Below are positions 1 through 11,402 of a DNA stretch of 52,878 nucleotides, one piece after another. The number at the start of each line of letters is the position of its first letter. The stretch's first letter is position 1. The notes beneath the pieces are model-generated. The model worked only from the letters and a program-made list of their open reading frames with translations, was not told the DNA's origin and did not search any database. The translations under genes and the position numbers were made by a program. This DNA is from Guillardia theta CCMP2712 (Eukaryota; Cryptophyceae; Pyrenomonadales; Geminigeraceae), in assembly GCF_000315625.1 (NCBI RefSeq), contig NW_005434642.1, positions 167,224 to 220,101 of the forward strand, in the 5' to 3' direction.

Positions 1-167
1 TTGTAGGGCTCATCACCCCTTTTGAAGGATACGAAGCACGAGCGTCCCCGATGTCTCACCTACTCCAGTCTCTCCACACCGAAGGAATAGTACGCCGCAC
101 CTCTTGTCCTTGCATCCCCTCATTTCCCGTCCACCCTAGTAGGTCATACTCTAGCGCGCACCTGCCA

Positions 168-210
168 GAGGAGAGGAGAGGAGAGGAGAGGAGAGGAGAG
201 GAGAGGAGAG
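168..210. repeat. GAGAG pentanucleotide microsatellite
   Basis: A perfect run of period-5 GAGAG units lies about 45 bp before the first ATG of the armadillo-repeat gene, probably in its promoter or 5' UTR. The remaining DNA from 1 to 256 shows no coding exon that I can support. Confidence 0.8.
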
Positions 211-256
211 CAGGGAGGAGAGTTGACGTTTTTGACAGGCGGCAAGGTGTATTGAG

Positions 257-1286
257 ATGATCGCCAGAAACGAGTTGGAAAAGGTTGAGAAGCTGATTGA
301 CGACGTGTTCACTCTGCGATCCAAGGTCAATCAAGTTCTGCATCCTCCGCTTGTTTTGTCGTTTGTTGTCGACCTCGAAGACTTTGTCGTAGCAGCGAGC
401 GAGGAGGAGGAGATGGTCAAGAAGGCTTTTCATCAGTCAGCCGCAGAGTTCGAGGGGGTCGAGGTGACGGATGCAAGGGTCAAGGGCTTCCAAGGGGACG
501 AGAACAGCACGAGGATGGAGCTTGCCGTCGAGTTTGACACGAGCGAGAAAACAGAGAAAGAGATCAACTTGGCGTTTGATAATTGGATGGAGAAGCAAGC
601 TTTCAGCAAGTGCTTGACGGTGAGTTATGGACCAAGTTTGCAGATAGAAAGCATGATGGAAACGATTGTGATGAAGATGACAGAAGAACAGAGGCATTTT
701 CAAGGCAGATGAGGGACGGGGGGAGGAGGAGAAGGAGGGACAAGAATGAAAAAGAAGTGCTAATGATAGCGGATATGTGAGGTTATCATGTCTAACAAGA
801 GATTGTTTCTTCGCAACACAGAACTTCGGGATGATTGTCAAGAGGGCGAAGTTGGTCGGAGCTGTTCGCATGGCTAGCAAGGAATCTCTCTCTGCAAGCA
901 GCTTCCTCAAACTGGTTTGTGTGCAAACATTCAATCTTAGTGCTTCTTGCTGACAAGAGGCTGATGGCAGTTGGAGAAGTTCAAAGGATATCAAGAACTG
1001 TTGAGCAACATGGAAAACATCGATGAAGGCAGATTGCACAAATTCATGTCGACAATTTCAAACCAGTATCTAGCGGAGCTTGTGAAGGATGAAGACAAGG
1101 AGGACGAGGACGAGGACGCGGAGGAGGAGGAGGACGAGGAGGAAGGAAAAAGGAGTATCGACAGGTCGTGGGAGAGATTGTGCTTGCAAGGCATCAAGTA
1201 TGCTATGGGTGAGGTGTTGGAGGTTGCAGAGGAGAGGATGGGAGAAGAGCAGCAGGATGGGAAGGCGACAATGAGTGAAATGGTGA

Positions 1287-1360
<74 letters not shown>

Positions 1361-2608
1361 CAAGAGAATCAGAAGGAGGAGGAAGGAGGGACGGGGTTGG
1401 CGCTGGCTGAGTTTGGAGTCAGAGGAAGACGACGAAGGACTGCAGGAATGCGCTGGTTGAACCCCGATAGACTCCTGCCACATGCTGAGAGACTGTGCGA
1501 GGAGACCAATCTTCTCCGAGAGGTCTTCAACATCGTGTTTTCCTCCTCTTCCTCCTCCTCTTCCTCCTCCTCCTCTACGTCGTCATTGCTGCGTGCAAGC
1601 CTTTCTCGCTCGATCTCGTACTTGGCCAGCAGGCAACTGGAGGAAGAGGAGCGAGCAACAGATGAAGCCTACTTCCTTGACTGCGTCCTCCTCCTTGTAC
1701 GGTACGGGAGCAGCAGCAGCAAACTGGAGGGTCTCCGTGGTCTGCTCCTCCTCTGTATGTCTCACCCTCGAGTTATGCGGCTGATCGCTAAGGAGGAGGG
1801 GATACGCATCCTTGCGCAGTGCCTGGAGGAGGGGACAATGCGAGGGAGGGTGCTTGCCTGCTCGGTGCTTGCTTGCCTCTCTGCCCAGCTCGAGCATTCT
1901 CGACTGTTCCTGCAGGTTGAAGGACTCTTGGTAGGTCTGTTGGAGCTCGGAGAGGAGGAGGGCGAGGAGGTGGAGGAGGAGGGCAAGGAAGCTGCAGCAC
2001 TAGTACTTGCCAACCTCTCGGAGGACCAGAACAACGCTGCTCGCCTCCTGCTGGACGATCGTGTCATCCTCTTCCTGGCTAGCTGCGTCTCCTTCGGAAG
2101 CCTTGCTGCCTCCTGCTCCGCCATCCACGCGCTCTCCCTCCTTCCCATCGCTGACTTGCCCCTGGACAACTTCCGCATCGTGCACACGAGGACAGAGTGG
2201 CTGGTAGCTCCCAGCAGGGAGACCTCTCTCCTGCTCGAAGGAGCAAGCAGCTCCGCCTTCTCCTCTGGCCTCCTGCAGGTTCTCATCGGAGGATCCCCTC
2301 AAAATCAGATCGACTGCGTCCGCCTCCTCCTCAAACTCTCTGGCGACAACGCGCTCATCCTCCTCCTTCTCCAGACCCCCGGGACCCTCCAGGTCCTCAT
2401 CCGCCTCCTAGGCCTTGCCTCCCCGGAAGCCAGCGAGCATGCAGCAGGGGTGCTGTATAGGCTCTCACTAGAGCGGACAGCACGGGCACAGGTGGGGATG
2501 GTAGAAGAGAGCCTCGCGGAGCTTGCTGGTGTGATGGACCAGGGAAGCACTGTTGCTCAGGTACTCCCAATTAATCTCCTCTCGTTCCTCCTTGTTCTCC
2601 TCCTCGTT

Positions 2609-2688
<80 letters not shown>

Positions 2689-3313
2689 TTCACTCATTTG
2701 TCTGTTTCTCATTCTATTGTTCTCATTCCTCCTTACTCTGCTCCTTAATTCCTCCTCCTCCCTTTCCCTTCTCTACCTGTTTCTTCTCAACTGACATCTC
2801 CTCCTCCTCCTCCTCCTCCTCCTCCTCCTCCTCCTGCTGCTGCTGGTCATTTGTTTTCTCTCACCACCACACAAAAAAAAAGGAGGAAAAGGAAAGACGG
2901 CGCCTCCCCCCTCCTCCACCCTCGTTATGAAAAAGAGGAGAACGACAAAATCAACAGCGACATCGACGCGGGGGTGGGAAAAAGAAAGAAAGGGGAGGGG
3001 GGAGGGGGATCGTGGGCCCCCAACGCCATGAGGAGGGTGAGGGGGAAAGTAAAAAGAATTTTTCCCCCCCCCCCCCCGTGTCTCACAGAACATGGCCTCT
3101 GCTGCTCTTCTCAACTTCATCGACTGTCCAGAGAACCAGGCGAGGCTGAAAGAAGCTTCCTCCTCCATCGACGTCCTCCTACGTCTTGCAGAGGAGAGCG
3201 GCAACCAAGTCGTCAGGAGGAGCGCGGCTGGCGTGCTGAGGATGATCATGGAGGGGGTGGGAGGGTTCAAGGCCATGAGGATCAGGAGGAGGCTGGAGGG
3301 GATGAAGATATGA
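257..3313 (+). CDS. Armadillo (ARM)-type repeat protein
   Basis: Four exons close in phase: 257-619, 822-914, 971-2560 and 3089-3313 (about 756 aa). The N-terminal third is acidic, with an Asp/Glu block, a (Gln-Glu)n tract of about 12 units (nt 1288-1360) and a poly-Ser run (nt 1539-1577). The C-terminal half is leucine-rich paired helices of ARM type, with motifs such as AALVLANLS, AIHALSLL, AGVLYRLSL and AAGVLRMIM. ARM proteins are usually protein-binding scaffolds; no partner can be read here. The last intron (2561-3088) holds a long ATC array and ends in a C-tract plus CACAG. The ATG at 257 is the first good start after the GAGAG repeat, but an upstream exon cannot be excluded. The function of residues 1-150 is unknown. 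Confidence 0.75.
2611..2686. repeat. (ATC)n trinucleotide array in intron
   Basis: About 25 perfect CAT/ATC units lie inside the last intron of the ARM-repeat gene, followed by (CTC)n and a poly-C run before the acceptor. Read through, the array would encode poly-Ile, which supports its being intronic. Confidence 0.9.
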
Positions 3314-3442
3314 AAAGTTTTGCGCCACATTTCCGCTTCAATAGAAAAACTTTTGACGTAAAAGGAGGAGGAGAAGGAGAAGGTGGCAGCAGCAGCAGCA
3401 GCAGGAGGAGGAGGAGGAGGAGGAGGAGGAGGAGGAGGATGA

Positions 3443-4399
3443 TCAGACACGGATCTTTGAGCCACTTTGGAACCAGTGGGCAGATGTCTTGTACATGTCG
3501 TCATCGAACACTCGAACCAGAGGCTTTCCTAGGATGTCAGTCTGCGTGCGCGCCAACTCCTGCAGCAAACGGTCAGCCAGTCGCAGTGTCGATGATGATT
3601 GAAAGCGTGCAGCACAGAAACGACGATGAGACCCCATGTGCAGACAGTCGAACTTTCTGTGCAACTCGACGTGCCAAACAAGATCCCCTCAACATAGCTG
3701 AACATGGTACAGATCGCAATACAAGCATGTCACCGGAGCTGTTCTCGCCCTGTTTTTCTTGTCAGCCCACTTGCTAGCAAATCGATTCTCAGTCTCATAG
3801 GAAGAGCTAAGGCCTGAAACGTCCGTTAATATCTCAAACTCCTTCCCTTCCCCTCCCTTCCACTCCCTTCCACTCCCTTCCACTCCCTTCCACTCCCTTC
3901 CACTCTTATCTCTCCTCGTACCCATCATCTTCTCTGGGAATCTTCGATCGTAAAACGTCTCCTCGAAGGGCTTCACTTTGATCTGCTTTGCCTTGGGCGG
4001 CAGCACAGAGTGAAGAAGCTCAAAATTTCTCTGCTCAGACCAGTTGCTGTTCAGGAAGACCATCAAGAAGTACTAGTGAATCGAAGGGCAAATACGCTAT
4101 GAGCACTGAAGACGAGAATCTGGAGTTGGAGAAGCCTCCTCGCAGGCTGTTGCAGTTGATAGCCGTCGGTCGAAGATGCACCTGAGAGTCTGTCGGATCA
4201 GAGAAGCAGGGAGGGGAGAGAAGTAGCGGAGGTTATCAGGTGAAGGTGAACGATGATGAGGAGGAGGAGGAGAGAACGAGGACGGAAGAGCAACGGGGTA
4301 GCAAGTGAGCATGACCTGAGTAGGAAGGCTCCTGCTCATCGACGCCTCCTGCAGCAACCTCCTGCTGATCTCCCCGCTCCCCCGCACCATGTCGCGCAT
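3443..4399 (-). CDS. Predicted small mitochondrial protein, function unknown
   Basis: Four exons agree in phase on the minus strand: 4399-4316, 4189-4107, 4046-3734 and 3559-3443, giving about 198 aa. The first 45 residues are rich in Arg and Ser with few acids (SRRLLQEASMSRSL), like a mitochondrial presequence. A conserved-looking middle follows (NFELLHSVLPPKAKQIKVKP, then FEETFYDRRFPEK), then a stretch made of 10-bp repeats (REWKG units) and a C-terminus with FDDDMYKTSAHWFQSG. I do not recognise the family; a mitoribosomal or assembly factor is only a guess. Its stop lies 130 bp from the stop of the convergent ARM-repeat gene. The repeat-coded stretch could instead be intronic, but the reading frame continues coherently on both sides. 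Confidence 0.5.
3848..3906. repeat. CCACTCCCTT decanucleotide tandem repeat
   Basis: About five copies of a 10-bp unit lie inside the minus-strand gene at 3443-4399, where they would encode Gly-Arg-Glu-Trp-Lys-like residues. The period is not a multiple of three, so successive units are read in different frames. Confidence 0.75.
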
Positions 4400-4751
4400 T
4401 TTATAACTGCCAACCCAACAAAGTGGGGTCAGGAAGCGAAGCAAAGGCTATTTTGAGGGGGTAGGGGTGGTGGGGGCAAACAGAGAACACGTCGGAATCT
4501 CTGGAAGCGAGGCGGGTGGATAGCGAGGGAGAAGAGCGAGGGAGGAAGGGAGCGAGCGAGCGAGGAAGGGAGCGAGGGAGGAGGGCGAGGGGAGGAGAGT
4601 GAAGGGAGCAGAGCAAGGGAGCAGAGCGAGGGAGGAGCAATCGTAGCTTTCTGCATACTCGTGGTGTATTCGAACAAGATTTTAATGTTAGAGGTGCGAA
4701 GAGGGGAGGGAGGGAGGGAGGGAGGGAGGAGGTAGGAAGGGGTTTTGATCG
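4400..4751. other. Gene-free purine-rich spacer
   Basis: About 350 bp of GAGCGAGGGA- and GGGA-rich DNA separates the start of the 3443-4399 gene from the end of the BAH-domain gene; both are on the minus strand. It presumably contains the promoter of the former. No coding exon is seen. Confidence 0.5.
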
Positions 4752-7700
4752 TCAGTGATTGCTCGCTAGCGCGGCGAGGGATGCCGAGACCTTGTGCATT
4801 GCTTTCTCGAAGAGATTGTGAACCTTGAGCTCTACCTCCACGAGCTGTTCACATGCTGTCATGCCGCCGACTTCATAAGGTCCACAACCCTCACCTGCTG
4901 CGGCACATACTCCTTGTCGTAGGTCACGTTCACCTGGCAAACGTGACGCTCGTTAACTCCTCAACTCGCACACCCCTCTCTCCTCTCCTTCTCTCCTCCC
5001 TCCATGTTTTACCCCCTCCTCCCCTCCCTCCTCCCCGCCCGCCCTCCCTCCCTTTTCCCGGGCCTCGCTCGCTCGCTCCATCTATGTGTCACTCCCTCCT
5101 CTCCGCCCTGAGCTCCCTCCGCCCACCTTGCTCGTCCTTCCCCCGGTCTGAGGCTTCCAGGCTTCAATCCCGCCCTTCGTTGGCCTTCAATTGTAGCACA
5201 ACAATGACAGCATGGAGAGCTACCTCAATCAAGTTTTGTAGTTCCTGCAGCACAAACATGAGAAGAAATGATCGTATGAGGGAGGAGGAGGAGGATATAA
5301 TGTTCAGAGCGATAAGAAAGGATACTATGAGAACAAGGATGCGAAGAACAATGTAGGCGATGGTGAGCAGGAAAGAGGAGTAGAAGAGGAGGAGAGGACG
5401 GGAGGGGAGGGGAGCGGGGGTGATGCTGGGGAGAGGCCTCAACCTGGGGGAGCGCGCTGAGAATACGGAACCTATCGTTCTTGGAGGCTCCAATCTGAGG
5501 ACGAGCTCAGGGACGGTTAACGGGCCGAGCTCCGACACTTCATCACCTGCTTCCAGACGCTCTCGGAGAGCAGGGGGACCGCATCGACGGTCACGAACTT
5601 CTCAGCTAGCTTCAAGCCGATCTGCCGATGGACCAACCGTACTGTCACTTGGTTGCCCGAGACTGAGCTGGGTATTCCCTCACCTTCCGAACGTTAGCCT
5701 TGTCAGCCAGGGAGATGAGTTGTTGTTTCCCCTCGTAATCCCCTGGGAGTAAATGGAATAAGGACGAATGTAAAGGCGGCAAATGAATCTCTCAGACTCG
5801 CACCTGTCACCATATTGTATTTCGCCATGTACTTTCCCAACGTCAGGTGCCACTTGTCCAAGATCTGCTTGCCCTCCGTCTGTCGTCTGTTAGCGAGCAT
5901 CCATCTCCTCTCACTACTCACCACCGTTGCCCCAAGGCCCGGCTGCGACTGAATCTGCGCACACAAAGGGAATGAATCGCCTGGGATGCTGAGATCCCCA
6001 CACCTTCTGGAGAGCCATCTGTAGTCGAGATGGCGCTTGTGTAAGATTCAGTATCAGGGGGAGGATCTTTATCTTGTCCAACTCCTTGATCTGTGCCAGC
6101 GTCAGCCATTCAAGAGCACAGGAGAGGCTCACTCTACCTCGTGAGCGACACGGGAGCTCGACCGGCTCTCTATCGCAGCTTCCAGCTCCTGCAAGGGACT
6201 CCGGTCATCGTTCCATCCAATTGCAAGAGGGCACGACATTGAAGGCAGAGTCGACGTCCTTCATCCTCGCCGGGGGTCTCTTGACCTTAACGACCTCCTT
6301 GAGTTTTGCGTGCAAAGACGCTGCCTTGGCATCCATCTGCTGCTTCTTGGCTATAGAATCGCTGCTCTTCTTGACTTCCGGTGGGTGTGCGTTTGACTGG
6401 GAAGGAGCCTGAGGTTTTGGTGCATTCTTCAACCCTGTTGCGGAGGGATTCAGTGGGATTCAAGATAAAGAAGCGTCTTCGTCTACCCAGCGCTTTCCCT
6501 GCAGTCTGAAAAGACAGCGTCAACTGTTCAAAATGTTCGCAGGAGACGGGCATCACCGGTTTCGGCCGCTTCGCATCTTGTTCGGTACCAGCAGATCCAT
6601 CCAGTGGCCGTTTCTATCGTGTCATCAGAGAACAAGGGCGTGCGATGGATAGAGACAGGCAGACCTTGGACGACTTGGCTTCGCCCTTTTTCTTGCTCGC
6701 AACCTTCGCATCCGGTGGAGATGATCCATTTTCTTTCGACTTGGACACTTTCTCAAGCTCCTTGCTCACAGGGTCAGCAACAAAGAGGAAGGTAGCAGGG
6801 CAGCCCAGGCACCTTGGTGACAGGATTCACTTTCAGTATCTTTGGTCCTTTTTTTGAGTCAAGTTGCTGCAAATTGATTTGAGCTGCAAAGAGGGGGGCA
6901 AGGTTGAAATACAGTGTAGACGAAATCCATCACAGGGTAGGGATATGGAAATTTTTCACAGCAGAGGCGAACAAAGTCTTGAATGCTCAGCAGCCCGTAT
7001 GGTAGCTGACAAGGTCAAAATGTTAGCTTCAAAACTGGTTCAAGAAAACAGCAAGAATTCGGTTCACTTGATTCGACAACGGTTTCTCCAAAAAGTTCGG
7101 GTCTGCCAAGGAATGCAACTCTCCACTGGCTGGAATTCAAGTAAATCATCAGACTCCAACAAGACTCCAGCCCTGCACTCACATAGTTCATCCTTCTCTT
7201 GCCCCTTCGCATCCCAGACGTACGAGCAACACCATTCGGCATTTTGCTATCAAGGCGTCAGCACAACCTTCATGTCTGATGGAGAAAACCATCAGGTATT
7301 TCTCGGGGTTTTTCGGCTCCACTTTACTGAAGTACACCTGACCAAGGCCAAGGTAAGACACGCGGCGCATCTGAGATGTTCTGTGCCTTGAAAGGCTTGC
7401 GCAGAGCATCCAGTGAAACCACGTCCAAGTGAAATGATAGCAAGATGCTCCTGGAAGTCCTTTCAAGGTCAACTCCCTAGAACGAGATCAGTTCACGCTC
7501 TTCTTCATGGCATTTTAGTCTCTTTGAAAGTGAGCACAGCACATGTATTCATCGTCTCGTACCTTCTTCCGGTACCTCGCTACGCACACCTTTGATATTT
7601 CTCGTGACTGGTAGTACCAATACAGGACCACAAAAAACCTACAGTAAAGCAAGTGACTAGAACTCTGTTGGAGGAAATCACCATCGAACACACTCACCGC

Positions 7701-8344
7701 CCACACTCCTCGATTGCTTTCTGCGATCCCCCCTCACCGATAGCGACAATCTTGCCCAAGAACGGCATACTGAACGAGGGTGAGTTGGGCAGCACTTGTG
7801 CCTGACCGCTACAATGCCGCACCTCCCTTCGTCTGCCGCCACAAAGCAATTATCCAACAACTGAGCCGGAACGTGTCAGACAGAGCAAGCACGTCCTCTC
7901 TCTGCAATTGCCTTGTATTCACGGCGACTCGTCTTGATTGATTGATAGAGCTGCGCTCCCTCACGGTCTCCTGCATGCCTGCATGACCAACGTGCGATTC
8001 CTCCTCAACAGCTTGCCTGATATCACTTTGAGCAGTTCACCACTTTCCGTGCGCAGAGGAGGGCCAGGGAAGTATCGAGGACCCTCCGCTGATTCTTTGT
8101 CCTCCTCCTCCTCCTCCTCCTCTGGCCCTCGAGTGCCTTCGTCATTGAATACACTTCTTTTGACCTTTTGCTTCTTCGGCTTCCAGTGTTCACGGGTCTC
8201 TGTGCAGCAGACATGAGACATAGGACATGAGACGTAGGTCATCAGACGTAGGACATCGCACATCGCACATCGCACATCAGGAGAAGGTGCCATACCATTC
8301 AGGTCATCTTCAGCAGAACCCATCCTCCATAGATGTGTGAACAA
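4752..8344 (-). CDS. BAH domain plus TFIIS N-terminal (TND) domain chromatin protein
   Basis: Many-exon gene with introns of about 40-60 nt. The C-terminal 15 exons join without a phase break: 6866-6813, 6760-6665, 6613-6557, 6505-6487, 6434-6238, 6188-6138, 6090-6004, 5954-5922, 5879-5804, 5742-5684, 5621-5547, 5494-5444, 5244-5224, 4933-4895 and 4844-4752. They encode a Lys-rich linker and then a helical bundle of LW/TND type (LDKIKILPLILNLTQ ... QILDKW). Upstream (about 7200-8210) lies a BAH domain: REDVLALSD, FLGKIVAIGE, FFVVLYWYYQSREISK, SFHLDVVSL and EWCCSYVWDAK. The start is ATG at 8344 or 8323. BAH domains bind nucleosomes and TND domains bind transcription-elongation partners; plant SUO-type proteins combine the same two. 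I infer a nuclear elongation or chromatin reader. Exon joins between 6900 and 7900 are not fully resolved. Confidence 0.7.
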
Positions 8345-8769
8345 TGGGGCAGGCTCCCTCGTTTTCTCACTTGTGACCTGTTGTGCTGCAAGCTGTAAAA
8401 CAACTCAGAGGCGGCAACAAACTTCAGCAAGCGGACTAAAACATGGCGAGCCTACGCTGAGTGAGAGGGAGACTAAACAGAGGCAAAACAAATCGGTTCG
8501 TGGGAAGACTCGCGCTTCTAGAACGGTTTAGCTCGCCCATTTAAGCCACCTTTTCCTCGACCACCACTGTTTTGTCGATGTTGAAATCCTAGTATGCCCC
8601 TTCTGCCTAGTCCTCATTCTTGTCATCATCATCGCTATCATCATCATCCATCCATCACTGTCTCGTCCTCTCATCTCCCTCCAACCCCATGACGAGCGCA
8701 CGCCAGGCAAGGCATCATAATGGAATAGAAGATGATCTCGACTCTTTTTCTCTGCCCCAGGTATTGAGT
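8345..8769. other. Upstream region of the BAH gene, no gene seen
   Basis: This spacer has no convincing exon on either strand. A short TCATCATCA stretch near 8626-8660 is low complexity. It presumably includes the BAH gene promoter. Confidence 0.4.
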
Positions 8770-9390
8770 GCTGAGGCGTGCCGGCGGCGGCATCCGGTGC
8801 GGGGCCGGGCCCGGGGCGTGCCATCATGGATCGACCCCTGAGTCATACCCGGCGGCGGGCACCGTCGGGCCTGTGGACCGCGGCACTCGCGGCCGGTGCC
8901 GGATGTCCTGATCGAGATCCGATGATGGCGGCATAGGATCGGACTCGGATCATGCTGAGTCCGTGCCCACCGTCGGATCATGGCCGGGTGAGCTTTCCCG
9001 GCTCGAGGCTCCGGGCTCGTGTTAAGTTGGCGTACGACGGGGGGGTCACAGTGTGCTTCCGGTAATGATCGGACGGGAGTACTGCGCGTCGGCGCCAGTT
9101 GACTCGTGACGGTCACCTGGCACCCGGCGGGGCCCGGGCCACTGCGCGTGCCGCGTGGCCGGCGGCCACTGGAGTCAGGGCCACGGATTGAGAGTCTCGG
9201 AATTCCAGCTAGTCACTGAGTGTACCAAGCCCCCCGCGATTCCGGCGAGGGGGCCCGGCCCCCGGCCGCCGCCGAGCCTCTCCGCATTGATCATCGGATG
9301 ACCTAACTCCCTATGGTCCTCGTACTGATTTTTAACTTAACTTTGAGTAAAGGTAGGGCACAGGTGCCGGAAACTTTTGAGTAAAAGAAA
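8770..9390. repeat. Dispersed GC-rich repeat element, copy A
   Basis: A sharp rise in GC (GCCGGCGGCG, GGCCCGGGCC) with many GACTC/GAGTC words ends in an A/T box containing TTTAACTTAACTTTGAGTAA (box at 9318-9353). The same box occurs at 47959-47993 and, inverted, at 31623-31652, each time beside similar GC-rich DNA. No long reading frame is conserved between copies. I treat it as a non-coding dispersed repeat of unknown class. Confidence 0.6.
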
Positions 9391-10566
9391 AGCTATCCTC
9401 TTGATGAGGGGGGCCGGTGGTCATCGGGGGTTGTTTTCTGTGGGGGGGTTGTTTTGAGAACTCACAAGGAAGAGTTTTATGAAAGGACTCGAAGAAGGCG
9501 GGAGAGAGGGGAGAAGAGGGGTCCTTGAGGGTACTGGGGTGGTATACCTCACAAACCCCAGCCGTTGGAGGTTGAGGGGGTTAATGTGACACGTGGGGGT
9601 GGCACGAGGATCGGTGGTCCTCGTGCGACCTTATCGTCGATGACTGGATGGAGTTTTAGGGGGTCAGGGGTGGGAGGGGTAGGGGTATTCTGAGAGTCGA
9701 GTGGTCGAGTCAGCATGCTTTACTCCCAGGTACCCCACCCTACCCGAAGAAACGAAGGAGTCGTGTCTCCCTTACAAAAGGTGAGAAAAGCAGGGGTACC
9801 TGCAATAATTTGATAACATGACTCAAACTCCAGGGACAAAACCCTTGGGGTTTGGCATTGAGGTCAATGATAGGAAATCGTCAAAGTCATCATGGCAGCC
9901 TAAAGAGGCCTTCTGAGACAATACAAGACTTTCGAAAATACTCCCTTTCGACTGGATTGTTTTTGGACCACCCCTACCCCTGGTGGGGGGGTCAGAGCAG
10001 ATAGGAAATTTCAGGCAAGACCACCGGTACCCAACCGCCTGCCCTATTTCCCTGTCCCTTCCAAAAGATCTGTGTCACTGGTGGTTGTTCATTGACTACC
10101 CCTACTAAGTTTCCCAGTACCCCGTTATTCCAACCAGACCAGTCGCTCCACCCCATCCATGCGGCATGAGGCATTACTGAAACCTATCCTCATGGGATAA
10201 CGAAAATATGCCTTGAAAGATATGAATAAGTTCCGGCATTCTGCATCGAGCTTGTCTGTTGACCGACGGCATTGCTACCAACATACCAATCACCCTCCCA
10301 AGACAGACATGACCCACCCACTGCCTCGACCTCCCTGCATTTACCAACCCCATACCTCGATTGGTTCTGTGGCACCCCTACCCCCTCTATCCCATTAGAA
10401 TCACCCTCATGACAGAATGCGCCCGGGGTGTTCAGGGGAGGGGGATGAATTTTATAAAGCGATATTTGACTAAAGATTGGGAGACAGGGGTACCAACAAG
10501 TGAACACCCACCCCACCCTTGCTCCTGTATCAGTCTTGTCTCAGATCTGCCGCACGTCGCTCCGCG
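9391..10566. other. Gene-free DNA rich in GGGGTAGGGG / CCCCTACCCC words
   Basis: About 1.2 kb without a supportable exon. G-rich words (GGGGTCAGGGG, GGGGTAGGGG near 9660-9690) give way to C-rich counterparts (ACCCCTACCCC near 9965 and 10370). The same vocabulary returns at 12840-12975, 23110-23170, 36110-36260 and 48100-48720. Confidence 0.5.
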
Positions 10567-11402
10567 ATGGCTGGTAGGACGGGTCGGCCTCGCGGGATTC
10601 TCGACAATGAGAGCGTTAAGCTCATCTATGCCGAGAGAGTGGAGGAAAAGAGGAGGAAAACTGCTAGGAGCCTTGAGCTTGCACAGGAATATGGGGTTAG
10701 CGCAAAAGCGATTAGGGATATCTGGAATCGTCGAACGTGGTGGCATGCTACTCAGGTGCTGTGGACTCCAGAGGAAAGGAGGGAACACGAAAGCTCTTGG
10801 ACAAGACGCTCAAAACCTGGAAGACCGCCTGGATCCAAAGATACAAAACCTAGAAAGTGTAAAAGAAGAACTTTGGAACAGCTTGCTTTAGCATCCGAGA
10901 GCTCAGGATCCGCATATCATGTAGGATCTTCACAGGCCGCTTGCGAGGGGCAGGATCACGAAGGCATGTCAAGATATAGGGATGAATACGATGACGACGA
11001 GTATGATGATGATGACGACGACGAGGAGGAGGACGAATATGACGTGGACGAGGACGGGGACCAGGACGGGGATGGCAGGCGGGGGGACAGTGATAACGAG
11101 AAGGATATTGAATCTTTCGACATGATAGAGGAAGCTGATACGCCTTCCTCTCAGTCGGACCCATCATCAGCTTTAAATCTTTTGGTATGTGACCGCTTTT
11201 ATTATATCAAGTAACACTGCATGTCCTGCAGGAATGCCAAGGATTCCCGATGGAGGGGGCTTGCCAAAGCTCGATAGACCTTGGATCCAGCAGCACGACT
11301 ACCAGCAATTCTTCTACATTCACAATTCATCGGGGAATATGTATGGCGCAAGAGGAATTATTGCAAGATGCATTGGAGTTCATGGAAAGGAGTATACGTT
11401 GA
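10567..11402 (+). CDS. AT-hook / helix-turn-helix DNA-binding protein
   Basis: Two exons, 10567-11184 and 11232-11402, agree in phase and give about 262 aa. The chosen ATG opens with an AT-hook-like GRTGRPRG. A basic helix-turn-helix segment follows (LAQEYGVSAKAIRDIWNRRT), then a second AT hook in KPGRPPGSKD and a long Asp/Glu-rich tract (nt 10981-11130). The layout suggests a minor-groove and sequence-specific DNA binder in the nucleus, either a regulator or the DNA-binding protein of a selfish element. It sits alone inside a repeat-rich island, which favours the latter as an inference. Caveat: the second exon is open in another frame too (IIARCIGVHGKEYTLKHFF), followed by an exon-like stretch near 11480-11548, so the C-terminus may differ. 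Confidence 0.55.
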
